DNA of 64,000 nucleotides from Hygrocybe punicea. Lineage: Eukaryota; Basidiomycota; Agaricomycetes; Agaricales; Hygrophoraceae. The stretch is taken from positions 4,829,590 to 4,893,589 of the forward strand of contig OY744471.1 of the NCBI GenBank assembly GCA_963556145.1, written 5' to 3'. Below, piece by piece: positions 1 through 9,067 of the stretch (positions within the stretch are counted from its first letter, which is position 1; each line of letters opens with the position of its first letter). The notes under the pieces are model-generated. The model had not been told where the DNA came from and made no database searches. It saw nothing but the letters and a program-made list of their open reading frames with translations. Both the position numbers and the translations under genes were made by a program.

Positions 1-9
1 GATCCTACA

Positions 10-2334
10 TCACGTTGACTTAACGCATGGCTGACGAATCCAGAGAGGGTACCCACCAGTATACACCCTATATACGCCACATATGAGGTCAAGCTCATCT
101 TCACCGAGGTGATCGTCACAGAAAGTAGTGCCATCCGCAAAATGGAAGACTTGCCCACGAGAGAAGGCTGCACTAGAGGGGCCAGTAAGAACCCATCCAG
201 GGCCAACGAATTCCATCGCGAGGCGCCAGACAATACCACCCTTGAGGATTGCTTCACGTGCATGTGGAGAACGTAGAAAATGGTCTCGAGCCGCTTCATA
301 AGCGGCATAATCAGCAGCATCAGGCTGGTAGCCAACTGCACGCACACCGAGAGATATGGGGGGTGGTGGAGGGCCTGTCGATGGAGGTGGGTGTGAAAAG
401 GCAGGGCAAGGATTGAGGGTATTGAAGGGGATTCCGCGTTCCGCAAGATACCGAACAGCTTCTGTGATATCCCTACACGATCGGAGGCATTGCAGAGCGG
501 TGACCGGACTATCTACTGTAAGCAGCCAATCAATATTCGCAGTAGCACTCGTGGACCCGACAAAATATATTTTTTGATCTCTATTGTTCATCATCTCCCT
601 CCGCTCAATTGTCAGATAATGTTCCTGTCGTTCACGCAATGGAAAAAGGCTCGACGAACTGAGATCCCATGGCATAGCTGATAACCCGTCCACTGGTCCA
701 TCGATCAGACGTGCGACGAAGTCGAAGATTGGGCCCTTGTATTTAGTAGCCACTTGAGGGTGAGGGTCCTGCAAAATATTAAGGGTCCGGTCCCATTCGG
801 TATTTGATGGCGTAGGACCGTCAGCGTAGGCGGTGTCATCCCAATCGAATCCAAAGCGATCATAAAGACGGCAGTCAAGGGTAGTCGTAAATTTAGGAGC
901 AGCGGCATCCGTGTGGCGATCGCCGACACCATGATTGGACAGCACATCTCGCTGCCAGTGTTCCGCAGGAAGTGGACCTGCAGGTATTGTTTGGCTATTG
1001 ATTTGATCAGCAGGTTGCCTCGCCTCACCTTCTTCCAAGGTGGGATCGTCATATTCACCGTCGTAGTCGTCGTTACCGAATGGGTCTTCGTTGTCTGGCG
1101 TGTCGGGGTTAAATTCGGTACAGACGTCCCATTCCCTATCAAAGGCATTATATCGCATATGTTCCGGCGGCTTTTCTTCCCACAGATCTTCTATCTCTCT
1201 GAAATTGACTCTCGTTCTGAGGCGAAAGCCATCCATTTCCAGCCAGCGGAAAACAGCAGCCCCTCTCTTCCCCGGTGCGCGAAAGCGTTCACCTTCCTTC
1301 TGACGAGCCAAGCGAGCGGCTGTTTCTTGTGCAGTCTCCATGGCAGCAATTTTCTCGTGGCGTACTGCTTGTCGAACAAAGAATTCCTGCCAAGTTTCTC
1401 CAAGTTTCTGGCGAGAGCCTGGGTTTGGCTTAGGGAACTTCTTGGAGGATGTTACATCAGTGGTAGGGCTAGGCGGTGGCAGAGACAACTGCTCCAACTG
1501 CCACTGCTGGCAGGCAGCCTGGACTTGTGCATTATTGGGTAAGTAGTTTGCCACCTCGGGTTTGGGTGATACGCGTAGGGGCTTGTCAAGGGTGCTCCAT
1601 ACGAACCAGATAGGGATATCGACTCTGACGAGTCTTGGGATGTGTGCCAACCATTTGCATTGATGCACGTCAATGACCACGCCTACTCTCGGAACGCTGT
1701 CGGTGAAGTCGGCGATCGGTGAATCCCGCAGTTGCTGGACCCACTCTGGGTGGACCTTGGTTTCGCTAGTGAGTATCTTCACCCAGTTGGGGTCGTCGCC
1801 ATATGGGACATAGCTGGCTGTGAAAAATGAGATGGCCATCGAACACAGTCCCATCAATGGTATGAAAGCATCTCGGGACTTCATGGCACACTTTCGGGCT
1901 GAGTGTTCACGTGTATGAATGCGGAGGTAGCCGTATGTGTGAGGGACGGGGAAACATCTGTATTCAAGTGGAAAAAAGGCACCCGGGGCTTTTCCCAGTA
2001 ATTCCCGAGCAACCACATAGAGAGAGGTTTCGAGATCGTGCCATTTTTCTCGGGTAGCAGCTGATAATTGGAACCCACCACGGACGCGTTCGATAGATAG
2101 CGACTTGTAATCACAGACTAGACGCTGTATTAATGGGTGATCCCATCGTATCGAACGGGGCACAAATGGGAGCTGTGGAAGATCGTTGCGCGCCCAATTC
2201 GTTGTATAGGTCCACTCTGGCCCTGGATCATCACAGTCGAAATTGTGGTAACTGGGGAAGGCAGCTAAGGGACCCGCATTTGGGGAGGTGATTACAAAGT
2301 TGTCGAGGATGAAGGTTTTGAAGGTCGACGGCAT
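10..2334 (-). CDS. Single-exon lineage-expanded hypothetical protein, 774 aa
   Basis: This is one uninterrupted reading frame of 774 codons starting at the ATG at 2334 and ending near the window edge. I recognise the general look of a dispersed agaricomycete protein family but know no function for it. Visible features are a central stretch GVVIDVHQCKWLAHIPR followed by a short IPIWFVW hydrophobic segment (about residues 215-245), a basic/coiled stretch rich in Q, A, E and K (about 310-350), and an acidic D/E/N-rich linker (about 405-440). No signal peptide or catalytic motif is evident. The lack of introns over 2.3 kb contrasts with the multi-exon genes elsewhere in the window and could reflect a retrocopied or selfish-element origin; that is inference. 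The upstream 400 bases consist of degenerate short repeats. The frame is intact, so the gene may be functional. Confidence 0.75.
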   Translation of the reverse strand: MPSTFKTFILDNFVITSPNAGPLAAFPSYHNFDCDDPGPEWTYTTNWARNDLPQLPFVPRSIRWDHPLIQRLVCDYKSLSIERVRGGFQLSAATREKWHDLETSLYVVARELLGKAPGAFFPLEYRCFPVPHTYGYLRIHTREHSARKCAMKSRDAFIPLMGLCSMAISFFTASYVPYGDDPNWVKILTSETKVHPEWVQQLRDSPIADFTDSVPRVGVVIDVHQCKWLAHIPRLVRVDIPIWFVWSTLDKPLRVSPKPEVANYLPNNAQVQAACQQWQLEQLSLPPPSPTTDVTSSKKFPKPNPGSRQKLGETWQEFFVRQAVRHEKIAAMETAQETAARLARQKEGERFRAPGKRGAAVFRWLEMDGFRLRTRVNFREIEDLWEEKPPEHMRYNAFDREWDVCTEFNPDTPDNEDPFGNDDYDGEYDDPTLEEGEARQPADQINSQTIPAGPLPAEHWQRDVLSNHGVGDRHTDAAAPKFTTTLDCRLYDRFGFDWDDTAYADGPTPSNTEWDRTLNILQDPHPQVATKYKGPIFDFVARLIDGPVDGLSAMPWDLSSSSLFPLRERQEHYLTIERREMMNNRDQKIYFVGSTSATANIDWLLTVDSPVTALQCLRSCRDITEAVRYLAERGIPFNTLNPCPAFSHPPPSTGPPPPPISLGVRAVGYQPDAADYAAYEAARDHFLRSPHAREAILKGGIVWRLAMEFVGPGWVLTGPSSAAFSRGQVFHFADGTTFCDDHLGEDELDLICGVYRVYTGGYPLWIRQPCVKST

Positions 2335-2424
2335 CTGACAGCAGTATTTGGGTTAATAGAATAGGTGCAAAAAAAAAGATACACACGGATAGGGATGCAA
2401 AGGAGCGGTGAAAGACGAAGTCAA

Positions 2425-2830
2425 AGAGCTCGCTGATACACTGTACGGGCCAACGAGAATAGATTGACCAATGGGAGCACCTGAGCCAAGGCCAATGGGA
2501 GCGTGGAGCTTGTTGATACTCAGTACAGGCGAACGAGAACGGCTAGAGTGATGGGAGCACCCGAGCCAAGACACGCCTGGAGGCTGGAGCTCACTTGTAC
2601 TTTGTACAGGCCAGCGAGAATGGAACGAAGGAGTCTCGGAGGCCAAGAAGTTAGGGCAAGTCTGAGCCAAGACGAACAACGATGGAATGCAAGAGTCTCT
2701 GAGCCAAGAGGTTAGGGCACGTCTGAGCCAAGATAAAAGCTCGCTAGTACTTTGTACAGGCGAACGATGAGTCGGGGAATGCTCACTTGTACTTTGTACA
2801 GGTGAGCAATGAACAAAACGGTAAATACAA
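2425..2830. repeat. Degenerate short tandem/interspersed repeats upstream of the 774-aa gene
   Basis: A block containing the words ACTTTGTACAGG (or ACTCAGTACAGG), GAGAAYGG and GAGCCAAG recurs at least five times (near 2435, 2515, 2600, 2745 and 2790) with variable spacing. It lies directly 5' of the minus-strand gene and may include its promoter. No long open frame covers it convincingly. Confidence 0.6.
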
Positions 2831-2861
2831 ACAACGGATCTGGCCGACCTGGGTCACCTGA

Positions 2862-2995
2862 CAAATTTCCTTTTTTGGACGGTTAGCCGCGGCTTAGCCG
2901 TTGCCACAACGGTCCGGTCCGGCTAACAACCCATATATGGGTTAACCGTTGTTAGCCGTAGCCGAGCCGAGCCGGACCGAGCCGTGGCAACACTA
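2862..2995. mobile_element. Short MITE-like element, copy 1 (TAGTGTTGCC family)
   Basis: A ~134-base GC-rich element. Its right end, read in reverse, starts TAGTGTTGCCAC followed by CGGTCCGG and GGCTAAC; its left half carries the matching GTTGCCAC, GGTCCGG and GGCTAAC words, so the two halves form an imperfect hairpin around CCATATATGG. A second copy lies immediately downstream (3022-4037). The end sequence resembles the hAT-like MITEs at 20167-21546 and 43634-43848. I did not find a clean target duplication. Confidence 0.6.
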
Positions 2996-3021
2996 GTGGT
3001 GAGATTTGACCTTGGTGCTAT

Positions 3022-4037
3022 AAATTTCCTTTTTTGGATGGCTAGCCGCGGTTTAGCCATTGCCACAATGGTCTGGTCCAGCTAACAACCCATATATGGG
3101 TTAGCCGTTGTAGAGGGTCGACGTCCCTCTGAGTCCGTATCCTCGATATATCACGAATCCGGACAAACCCGATGCCTCCATTCAACTCGCATTCAAACCC
3201 GACGTAACCCGATGTGACGTGACCCGACGTGACCGATGTGACCCGACACATGCCGCTTCATCACAGCCGCTTTTGGACGTAATCCGGCAGCCTCAGAAGC
3301 CCCAGAGTTCTAATTATAGGAGATGGATCTCATCGGACTCAATCCCCAACTCCGGATTTACCTTATTTGTGCATCCCCTCGTCCTTTCGGAGATATGTAG
3401 GACTTTTTAGATCTTTTCCTTGCATATTCATTTTCCCCTCCATATTCCTGTCTTCGTCACTTTGCAACCCCCCTTTCCACATCCCCATTCCATCTGTTCT
3501 TTGTAGTTTCTATCAGCCGAAGTAGACATGTCCGAAAGTAGCTACATACACATGTACTATAAAAATGGTCCCCGACGACTGTACAAAAAGAGATACCATT
3601 AGTCCCTGTTTCCCTTTAGTCAGAATCGCCTTTTAATCCCTTCAAAATGCTCGTCCACATAGACCCTTAGCTTTTTATAGTCCACTTCGTTGTCTTTATC
3701 GTTGTTCCCGTATATTCGTTCATTGTTTCCGACCCGACCCGACCCGACCCGCTGTACCCGACATTGTCAGCATCGTCGGGTTCTTCGTTATTTGTCCGTT
3801 TTCACTCCGTTCATTGCCAGATTTATTATTATTAGTCCAGTTTTACGTGGCAGCTTTACTTTTACTTACATTCCCTTTCTTTTACTACTATTCCTGACAC
3901 TGACTTATCCACCGTCACTTCTATGCTGACACCCCTTGGTTAGGATCACTATTATTGTTCCAAAGCCACCCCACACCCGCATCTACACCGTTGTTAGCCG
4001 TAGCCGAGCCGAGCCGGACCAAGCCGTGGCAACACTA
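3022..4037. mobile_element. Second copy of the TAGTGTTGCC MITE, split by a solo LTR
   Basis: Bases 3022-3108 match the left half of copy 1 and bases 3988-4037 match its right half, ending GTGGCAACACTA. The intervening 879 bases are a nested LTR. Joining the flanks recreates the junction seen in the uninterrupted neighbouring copy. Confidence 0.7.
3109..3987. mobile_element. Solo LTR nested in a MITE
   Basis: The insert begins TGTAGA and ends TCTACA, the TG...CA palindromic ends expected of an LTR, and is flanked by the 4-base duplication CCGT. The empty site is visible in the adjacent uninterrupted MITE copy. Inside are a TATAAAA box near 3558 and simple CGACC/GACCC stretches near 3180-3245 and 3730-3755. 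No retroviral-type coding sequence is present, so this is most simply a solo LTR left by recombination. Short open frames within it are not considered genes. Confidence 0.7.
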
Positions 4038-4327
4038 GACATGATAAATGGACAGTAAAGTGAATTTCCACACAAAAAGATGTAAAATACTTCTGTATGC
4101 CCATAAGGAAGGCGGAATGTGCAAAAGAGGTAAGTCCAATGTCGGGAATCATGTCCGATGAGATCCGTTCTTAGTGTTTGAGATTCCGTGGCTTTAGCAG
4201 TCTAACAGGTTTGGTATGAGAACAGCCATGGTGGTGGATGTAGGTTGGGTTAAATCGGGTAGCATCGGTTTTGAGTCGGACAAAAGAACAGAAAACGCTC
4301 TTCAGGAAAAATATTTATACAATATTA
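4038..4327. other. Short spacer, nothing recognised
   Basis: Non-coding sequence between the split MITE and the Tc1/mariner-type element. No repeat or open frame was supported. Confidence 0.5.
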
Positions 4328-4415
4328 CAGCCGTTTGCAGTGAGCTTGACACTACACGCGGATTTTGAGTACTTTAGGAAATATGGACTTAGTCATTTTT
4401 TTGCCTCTCAGCCAC
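4328..4415 (+). repeat. Left terminal inverted repeat of Tc1/mariner-type element
   Basis: About 88 bases, beginning CAGCCG after a TA dinucleotide. It matches 8560-8647 on the opposite strand with two substitutions. The accessory gene start codon lies 7 bases inside it. Confidence 0.85.
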
Positions 4416-4422
4416 ATACCAC

Positions 4423-5769
4423 ATGGCCCGTATTAAAAAGCGTTTGCGCAAGCAGCCCAGCATAATCGATAGCGACCTCAAGCACCGATTCTCTGCCAGC
4501 AATGACTCTGGTTCTACTGAAGTACCATCTGAGACTGATGGCTCAGCCACGCCCACTCCATCTCTGATAGCACAGAAACGCAAAAATTCATCGCGCAAGG
4601 AAAAGCCTCCAACAAATGAGCCAGTACCACCATCTGTCAAGATCAACTACATCATTGCCGCATTCTCTGCCTCTGAAATGAAGAAACCTGTTATGAAACG
4701 CCATGGAAAAACAATCTCACTGCACCTCGATAGCAGTGAGCCTTGGGAGACAGTCCAAGCTCAACTCTTCATCAGGATTGACACATTGCTCAAGCCTCGC
4801 AATCCAACCATTGACCTTACGAACTATGACGTGCTCTTTTCAATCCCACGCATTCTTAGCAAGCCCGGTGCGCCTCTTGCGGCTGAGGCTGATTACGTGA
4901 TGCTCTTGGAGTGCATCTCCAAACTCAAGTCTCCCATTGTCAATATCAGCATTGAAGCAATTGCTGCAGGTAGTGATAAGGAGAATGAGGAGAATGATGT
5001 GGACAAACCGAAGTCAAAGAAGAAAACTGCCCACCGTGATCCCACGACTCTCCCCAGAAATGTCAACATGACTACGACTGTCCGTTTACTGCAGAAACGC
5101 TGGAAATGCATGCAGAAGACAGTGTCCTGCATGGGGACAAATTGTTTCATTGATGGGGAGGGAGTTCACTTGCCACTCAGCATTGAGAGGTTGGAGTGCT
5201 GGGCTTTTGTGATGGTACGTTCTTTTTTTTTTCATTCAATCTGTATTCTGATCATTGTTCTCTAGCTTAAGGGTGAAGATCAGGCCACACTCGAAAAGCC
5301 TCCCAACCATAACCTCTTCAACTACAGACCTACCAAGTTATCACCACTCCTTCAGCGCTGGCTCGATTCTCAGGCCAAAGCTACCCCAGCAATGCCTGTA
5401 TTCAACCTCAACATCAGCAAAGAAGTTATGGATTTACTCCACCCTGCACCCGCACCCGCACCCGCACCAGTCATCACCGCTAACCCGATTCTGGGTCCCG
5501 CGCTTGTTCAACAACCTCAGTACGACCTACAATGCCCAACAATCCTGCAACCTGGCAGCAAAGCTGGCCCCGATATGACAATGATCGAATTCAGCCAGCA
5601 GTACCAGATCCACCAGGAAACTCAAGAGAAATTCACTGAGCATCGTTACGAGCATGCCTGGATGCTGCGATTTTTGACCCAGGAGGATTTGACAGTGATG
5701 GGCTTCCTTCGAGGGGAGATTGCGTCAGTTCGGGATGCTGTCGAGCGCTGGTCTCAGGCCCCCATTTAG
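4423..5769 (+). CDS. Accessory gene inside the Tc1/mariner-type element, 431 aa, two exons
   Basis: Exon 1 is 4423-5214 and exon 2 is 5266-5769; the 51-base intron has GTACGT and CTCTAG borders and joins in frame. The start chosen is the first ATG after the terminal repeat. The N-terminus is very basic (MARIKKRLRKQ), followed by an S/T/P-rich linker. A globular region (about residues 65-185) follows, then an acidic/lysine patch (DKENEENDVDKPKSKKK) and a cysteine-containing segment (KRWKCMQKTVSCMGTNCF...HLPLSIERLECWA). After that come the phrase TLEKPPNHNLFNYR, an A-P repeat, and a C-terminal helix-rich tail. The Cys segment resembles a domain I associate with dispersed basidiomycete proteins, without a known function. 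The frame is intact, unlike the neighbouring transposase. A DNA-binding or transposition-helper role is possible but is inference. Confidence 0.75.
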
Positions 5770-5890
5770 TTTTTTTTAGCGTAGCATAGTTTTTAGCGTA
5801 GTTCGCGTCACCCTGTGCAATCCAAGTCAAACGTTCGTTTATATTTCGTGCCAGCACTAAGTACAATACAATACAAGCAAAAAAAAGGTA

Positions 5891-8554
5891 CTAGAAATAC
5901 CCGGCATGCATGAAGTAGCCCTCCGCGTCGCTGCTCGTAACTACATCCAATACCTCATACATGTCATACAAGATCCCATCCCCAGTCGTAGCCTGGTAAT
6001 ACTCCACATTTCTCCTGATAAAGTGCTTCACCTTTGAGAACACCTCCTCAATGGGATTGAGGTCAGGAGAATACGGTGGGAGATATTCAATCCACACGCC
6101 AAAACGGTCTGCGAGGGCGAGAATTTCATCATTGTGGTGGATCCTGGCATTGTCCAGAACCAGGACGCTGAGGGGACCGGGATAGGCGCTTGCATTTTGG
6201 TAACTGTAGCTCAGGATCAGGCCACAGCTAGTCAAGAGAGTGGACCAACATACCAGTATGTGTTCCAGCCAATGCAGAAGTGCCACCTTCGTCAATGAGC
6301 CCTCTACGCATGTGGCAGACATGAAACCGTTGAGGGTAAGGCAGCCGACAGTCGATGTGCAACACCCGCGATAGAATGGTTGAGATTTTTGTGCGCGTCG
6401 GCCCCGTTTCGATTGTCCGCAACGTTGACCTATGGTGCGCTCATCTTGGAAACTTCGTCGATGAACCCTAGTTCATCTGGGGTGTACCGTGCCATCCGCA
6501 CAATTGTTACGGATCGCTTCTGCAGCGGGCTCCGGCAACAATCAACTTAACAGGGGATCGGCTTCCAGAGGGGAGAACAGCAGCTTTCACTGTTGCTTAC
6601 AGCTAAGACAACACTGCTAAGAAGGGGGGGTCAAGGTCTAATGTCATTGCGAGCTGTGGGGGTTACCCAAAACAAGATGAGTCTGCCCCAAGAACCAGAC
6701 TAAACGTAAAGAAAGGAAAAGAAGAAAAAGTCCGAACCAACAACAAGAACAGTATATATAGTGACTGGTCTTGAGGGGAGGTAAACAGAAATACAACCAT
6801 GAAGCCATAACATGTCCAACTCTACCATGTGTTCACCATGAGGCGCACATGAGGCGTCCTCATGTCGATGTTCTTGCGATCCAACTGGAGGCCCGGGTGT
6901 CATTGAGGGAGAGGTGAGGTCCAGATGACTCGGATGATTTGTCATCGGATCATGTGATGTGCAGAATTGCCTATTCGGGGTCTACACTTGCTGTAACAAG
7001 CAAGTGTGCAATCTGGCAAGTGCATTGCACGGTCGGGTCGAAGATGGGTATCATCCAGTGTGGGATTGGTGATGAGAATGTCTTGAGGTGGTGTGGATGT
7101 AGTGGCAAGGTTTGCAAGAAAGAAAACAAAGGAATGTGTGGAAGGAAAACCAACTAGGACGGTGGGCTAGTCGAGGTCAGACATGTGAACAGCATAAGCT
7201 GTACCGGATGACGATGTCTGTTGATGACATATCGAGGAGCGGTGTCTTGTCCTGTTTGTGGAACAAGAAGGTCCACTTGATGTCGGTATTCGTCCAAGAA
7301 AGGGTATCATTGTAAACGAGTGTGGGAGATATCAAGGTTATAGATGGAAAAGGTTAAATGAATGTGGGTCCAGGTTTCGAGTCATGGCACAAGTGACAAG
7401 CTGTGGGAACAAGTCGTCGGGTACTGCATTGAAGCGGTGTCGTGCGAACAATATGCGATAGGGGTTGGTTCACTGTTTGGGAAGTCATATGGTCTGTGGT
7501 CGAAGTCCAAAAGAATGTGCTTCGGCAATGGTCGGATTAGAGAGAACAGTGAAATGTCCCGTGATCGAGGATTGTCGTCGGATCGTCAGGGAGGATAATG
7601 GTAGGCACAGAATACGAAAGTGGAAACCATATATCCGGGAATGGCAATTGTCAATTACGTGTCGAGATATTGTTGAGGTGGAAGTCAGAAGTATCAATGG
7701 TGGAAGGGTTTCGATGCCGATGCCAAAGATAGATCATAACAAAGTAGAAACCGATCAGGAAGGTGATGGCAACGCTGCCAATAACAATTACGGTAATGAG
7801 CTGTGTCGGGAGTACAGCCATTGTGAATCGGTTTGTCGTGGGATGAAGTCAACAATATGTCAGGGCGAGGGAAAAGACAATAGCGATGATGTCCGTCGGC
7901 AAGGAGACTATTCGGGTACAACAAGGTCACGTGGGATATGTCCATGGTCGGTCTGGATTGTTCTAGAAGAAGGGACAAAAAGAGAACAAGGATAAGAAAA
8001 TACAAGGATGTCCGAATGAAGAAACAATGACGTTGAAAGGAAGACAAAGGACAAAAAGAAATGAAAAAGGAAGGTGTGCAGTGCAGAATCGTCATGGTGG
8101 GTATCGGAATGGGCATCGGGGTTGGAAGCGGAGTTGGAAATGTAACAACAATGAACTCAGCATGACGGTCTTCATTTCGCTTGATTGCGATCTGCTGGAG
8201 CCGTTTGTGGCTGACACCAGCTCGGAGGAGTTCCTTGTGGATGGTGGTGTAGTGAACTGAAATGAAGCGATTGGTCTTCAAGAGATGTAGTAGCTCGTCG
8301 AGAAAGAAGTCGGGATTCTGTTTGATGAGTTGGCAGAGGTACAGGATGTCATCGAAATTGAGAAGGCGAGTCAAAGTGCGGATCCTCGTCTTGTTGGAGA
8401 CAACATCACCTGTCTCCCGCCAAAGCTTGAAGATACGGAAAAATGTACTCCGCGACATGTTGCAGCAGTCGAGAATGTCCTCGAGATCGAGTAGGGAGTG
8501 TTCATGGAGGCGGATGGCTGCAATCTTGACATCGCGGCTGATCTTATGGTACAT
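5891..8554 (-). pseudogene. Tc1/mariner-type DDE transposase, split by an LTR insertion
   Basis: The N-terminal part (8554-8148) encodes a helix-turn-helix region (ILDCCNMSRSTFFRIFKLW) and the linker HTH ending DRHAEFI. The C-terminal part (about 6504-5891) encodes the catalytic core: YTPDELGFIDE (first Asp region), VLVLDNARIHHNDE (second Asp) and YLPPYSPDLNPIEEVFSKVK (third acidic residue). The two parts are separated by a 1643-base insertion with target duplication; removing it joins AEFIV to RMARYTPDE without a gap. A one-base deletion near 6445, at VSK-DERT, shifts the frame. Intact length would be about 338 codons, normal for the family. This copy cannot make a full transposase. Confidence 0.8.
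6505..8147. mobile_element. LTR-like insertion (probable solo LTR), 1643 bp
   Basis: The insert starts TGTTAC and ends GTAACA, with exact 5-base flanking duplications ACAAT at 6500-6504 and 8148-8152. It sits inside the Tc1-type transposase coding sequence. A TATATATA box lies near 6750. I see no gag, protease, reverse transcriptase or integrase coding, nor repeated ends inside the insert, so a long solo LTR is the simplest reading. A non-autonomous LTR element is the alternative. The several 60-176 residue open frames within it lack protein character. Confidence 0.7.
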
Positions 8555-8559
8555 GTTGA

Positions 8560-8647
8560 GTGGCTGAGAGGCAAAAAAATGACTAAGTCCATATTTCCTA
8601 AAGTACTCAAAATCCGCGTGAAGTGTCAAGCTCGCTGCAAACGGCTG
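8560..8647 (-). repeat. Right terminal inverted repeat of Tc1/mariner-type element
   Basis: Inverted partner of 4328-4415, followed by TA at 8648-8649. The transposase start codon at 8554 lies just inside it, so both genes are transcribed inward from near the termini. Confidence 0.85.
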
Positions 8648-9067
8648 TAATGTTGCCCACACTGCAGCGATACGGGGAATTATTATTGCATCGTTTCGTT
8701 TGGCACGAACTTGTTCACTGGCCATGGAGGACTTTGAAGAACATCCAAGGATCTGGAGCTGATTATGTTGATGACGCTTGGTGTTGATGAGCGCTGAGCT
8801 ACCGCAGTAGTGGTTTATAGGATACACACGGGGAAATTCCAAAATACACTTTTATTTCTCGAATTGCTAGCTTACACAGAAACAAAGTCTCGAACTTCAC
8901 TTTCCGCCGCCGCCGCGCCCCCCTTCGAATATTCTTTCAAACCATTCACTTCCATTCCGCATGGGTTGCCCACATATCAAACCAACAAAAGAAGACGAAT
9001 TGAAAGAAAAACAAAAAAACAAGACGAATGTCCGATAACCCAGCCTTCAACAACGGTGGACCCCATA

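Larger units (their letters stand above)
4328..8647. mobile_element. Two-gene Tc1/mariner-type transposon with 88-bp TIRs
   Basis: The left terminal repeat (4328-4415) and the reverse complement of the right one (8560-8647) agree over about 88 bases with two mismatches. Both start CAGCCGTTTGCAG and both are flanked by TA, the expected Tc1/mariner target duplication. Between them lie two convergent genes: a plus-strand accessory gene (4423-5769) and a minus-strand Tc1-type transposase (5891-8554). The transposase is interrupted by an LTR-like insertion. Without that insertion the element is about 2.67 kb. A second gene is unusual, since Tc1/mariner elements normally encode only the transposase. 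Confidence 0.8.

Noticed and set aside
913..1542. 209-residue plus-strand ORF
   Set aside because: It is antisense to the intact 774-residue gene.
7465..7995. 176-residue plus-strand ORF, and the C-terminal extension of the minus-strand 382-residue frame at 7694-8146
   Set aside because: Both lie within the LTR-like insertion and have no protein-family character; the long minus frame is the transposase N-terminus running into the LTR.
6505..8147. Complete LTR retrotransposon
   Set aside because: No internal direct long repeats and no gag-pol coding were found between the TG...CA ends.
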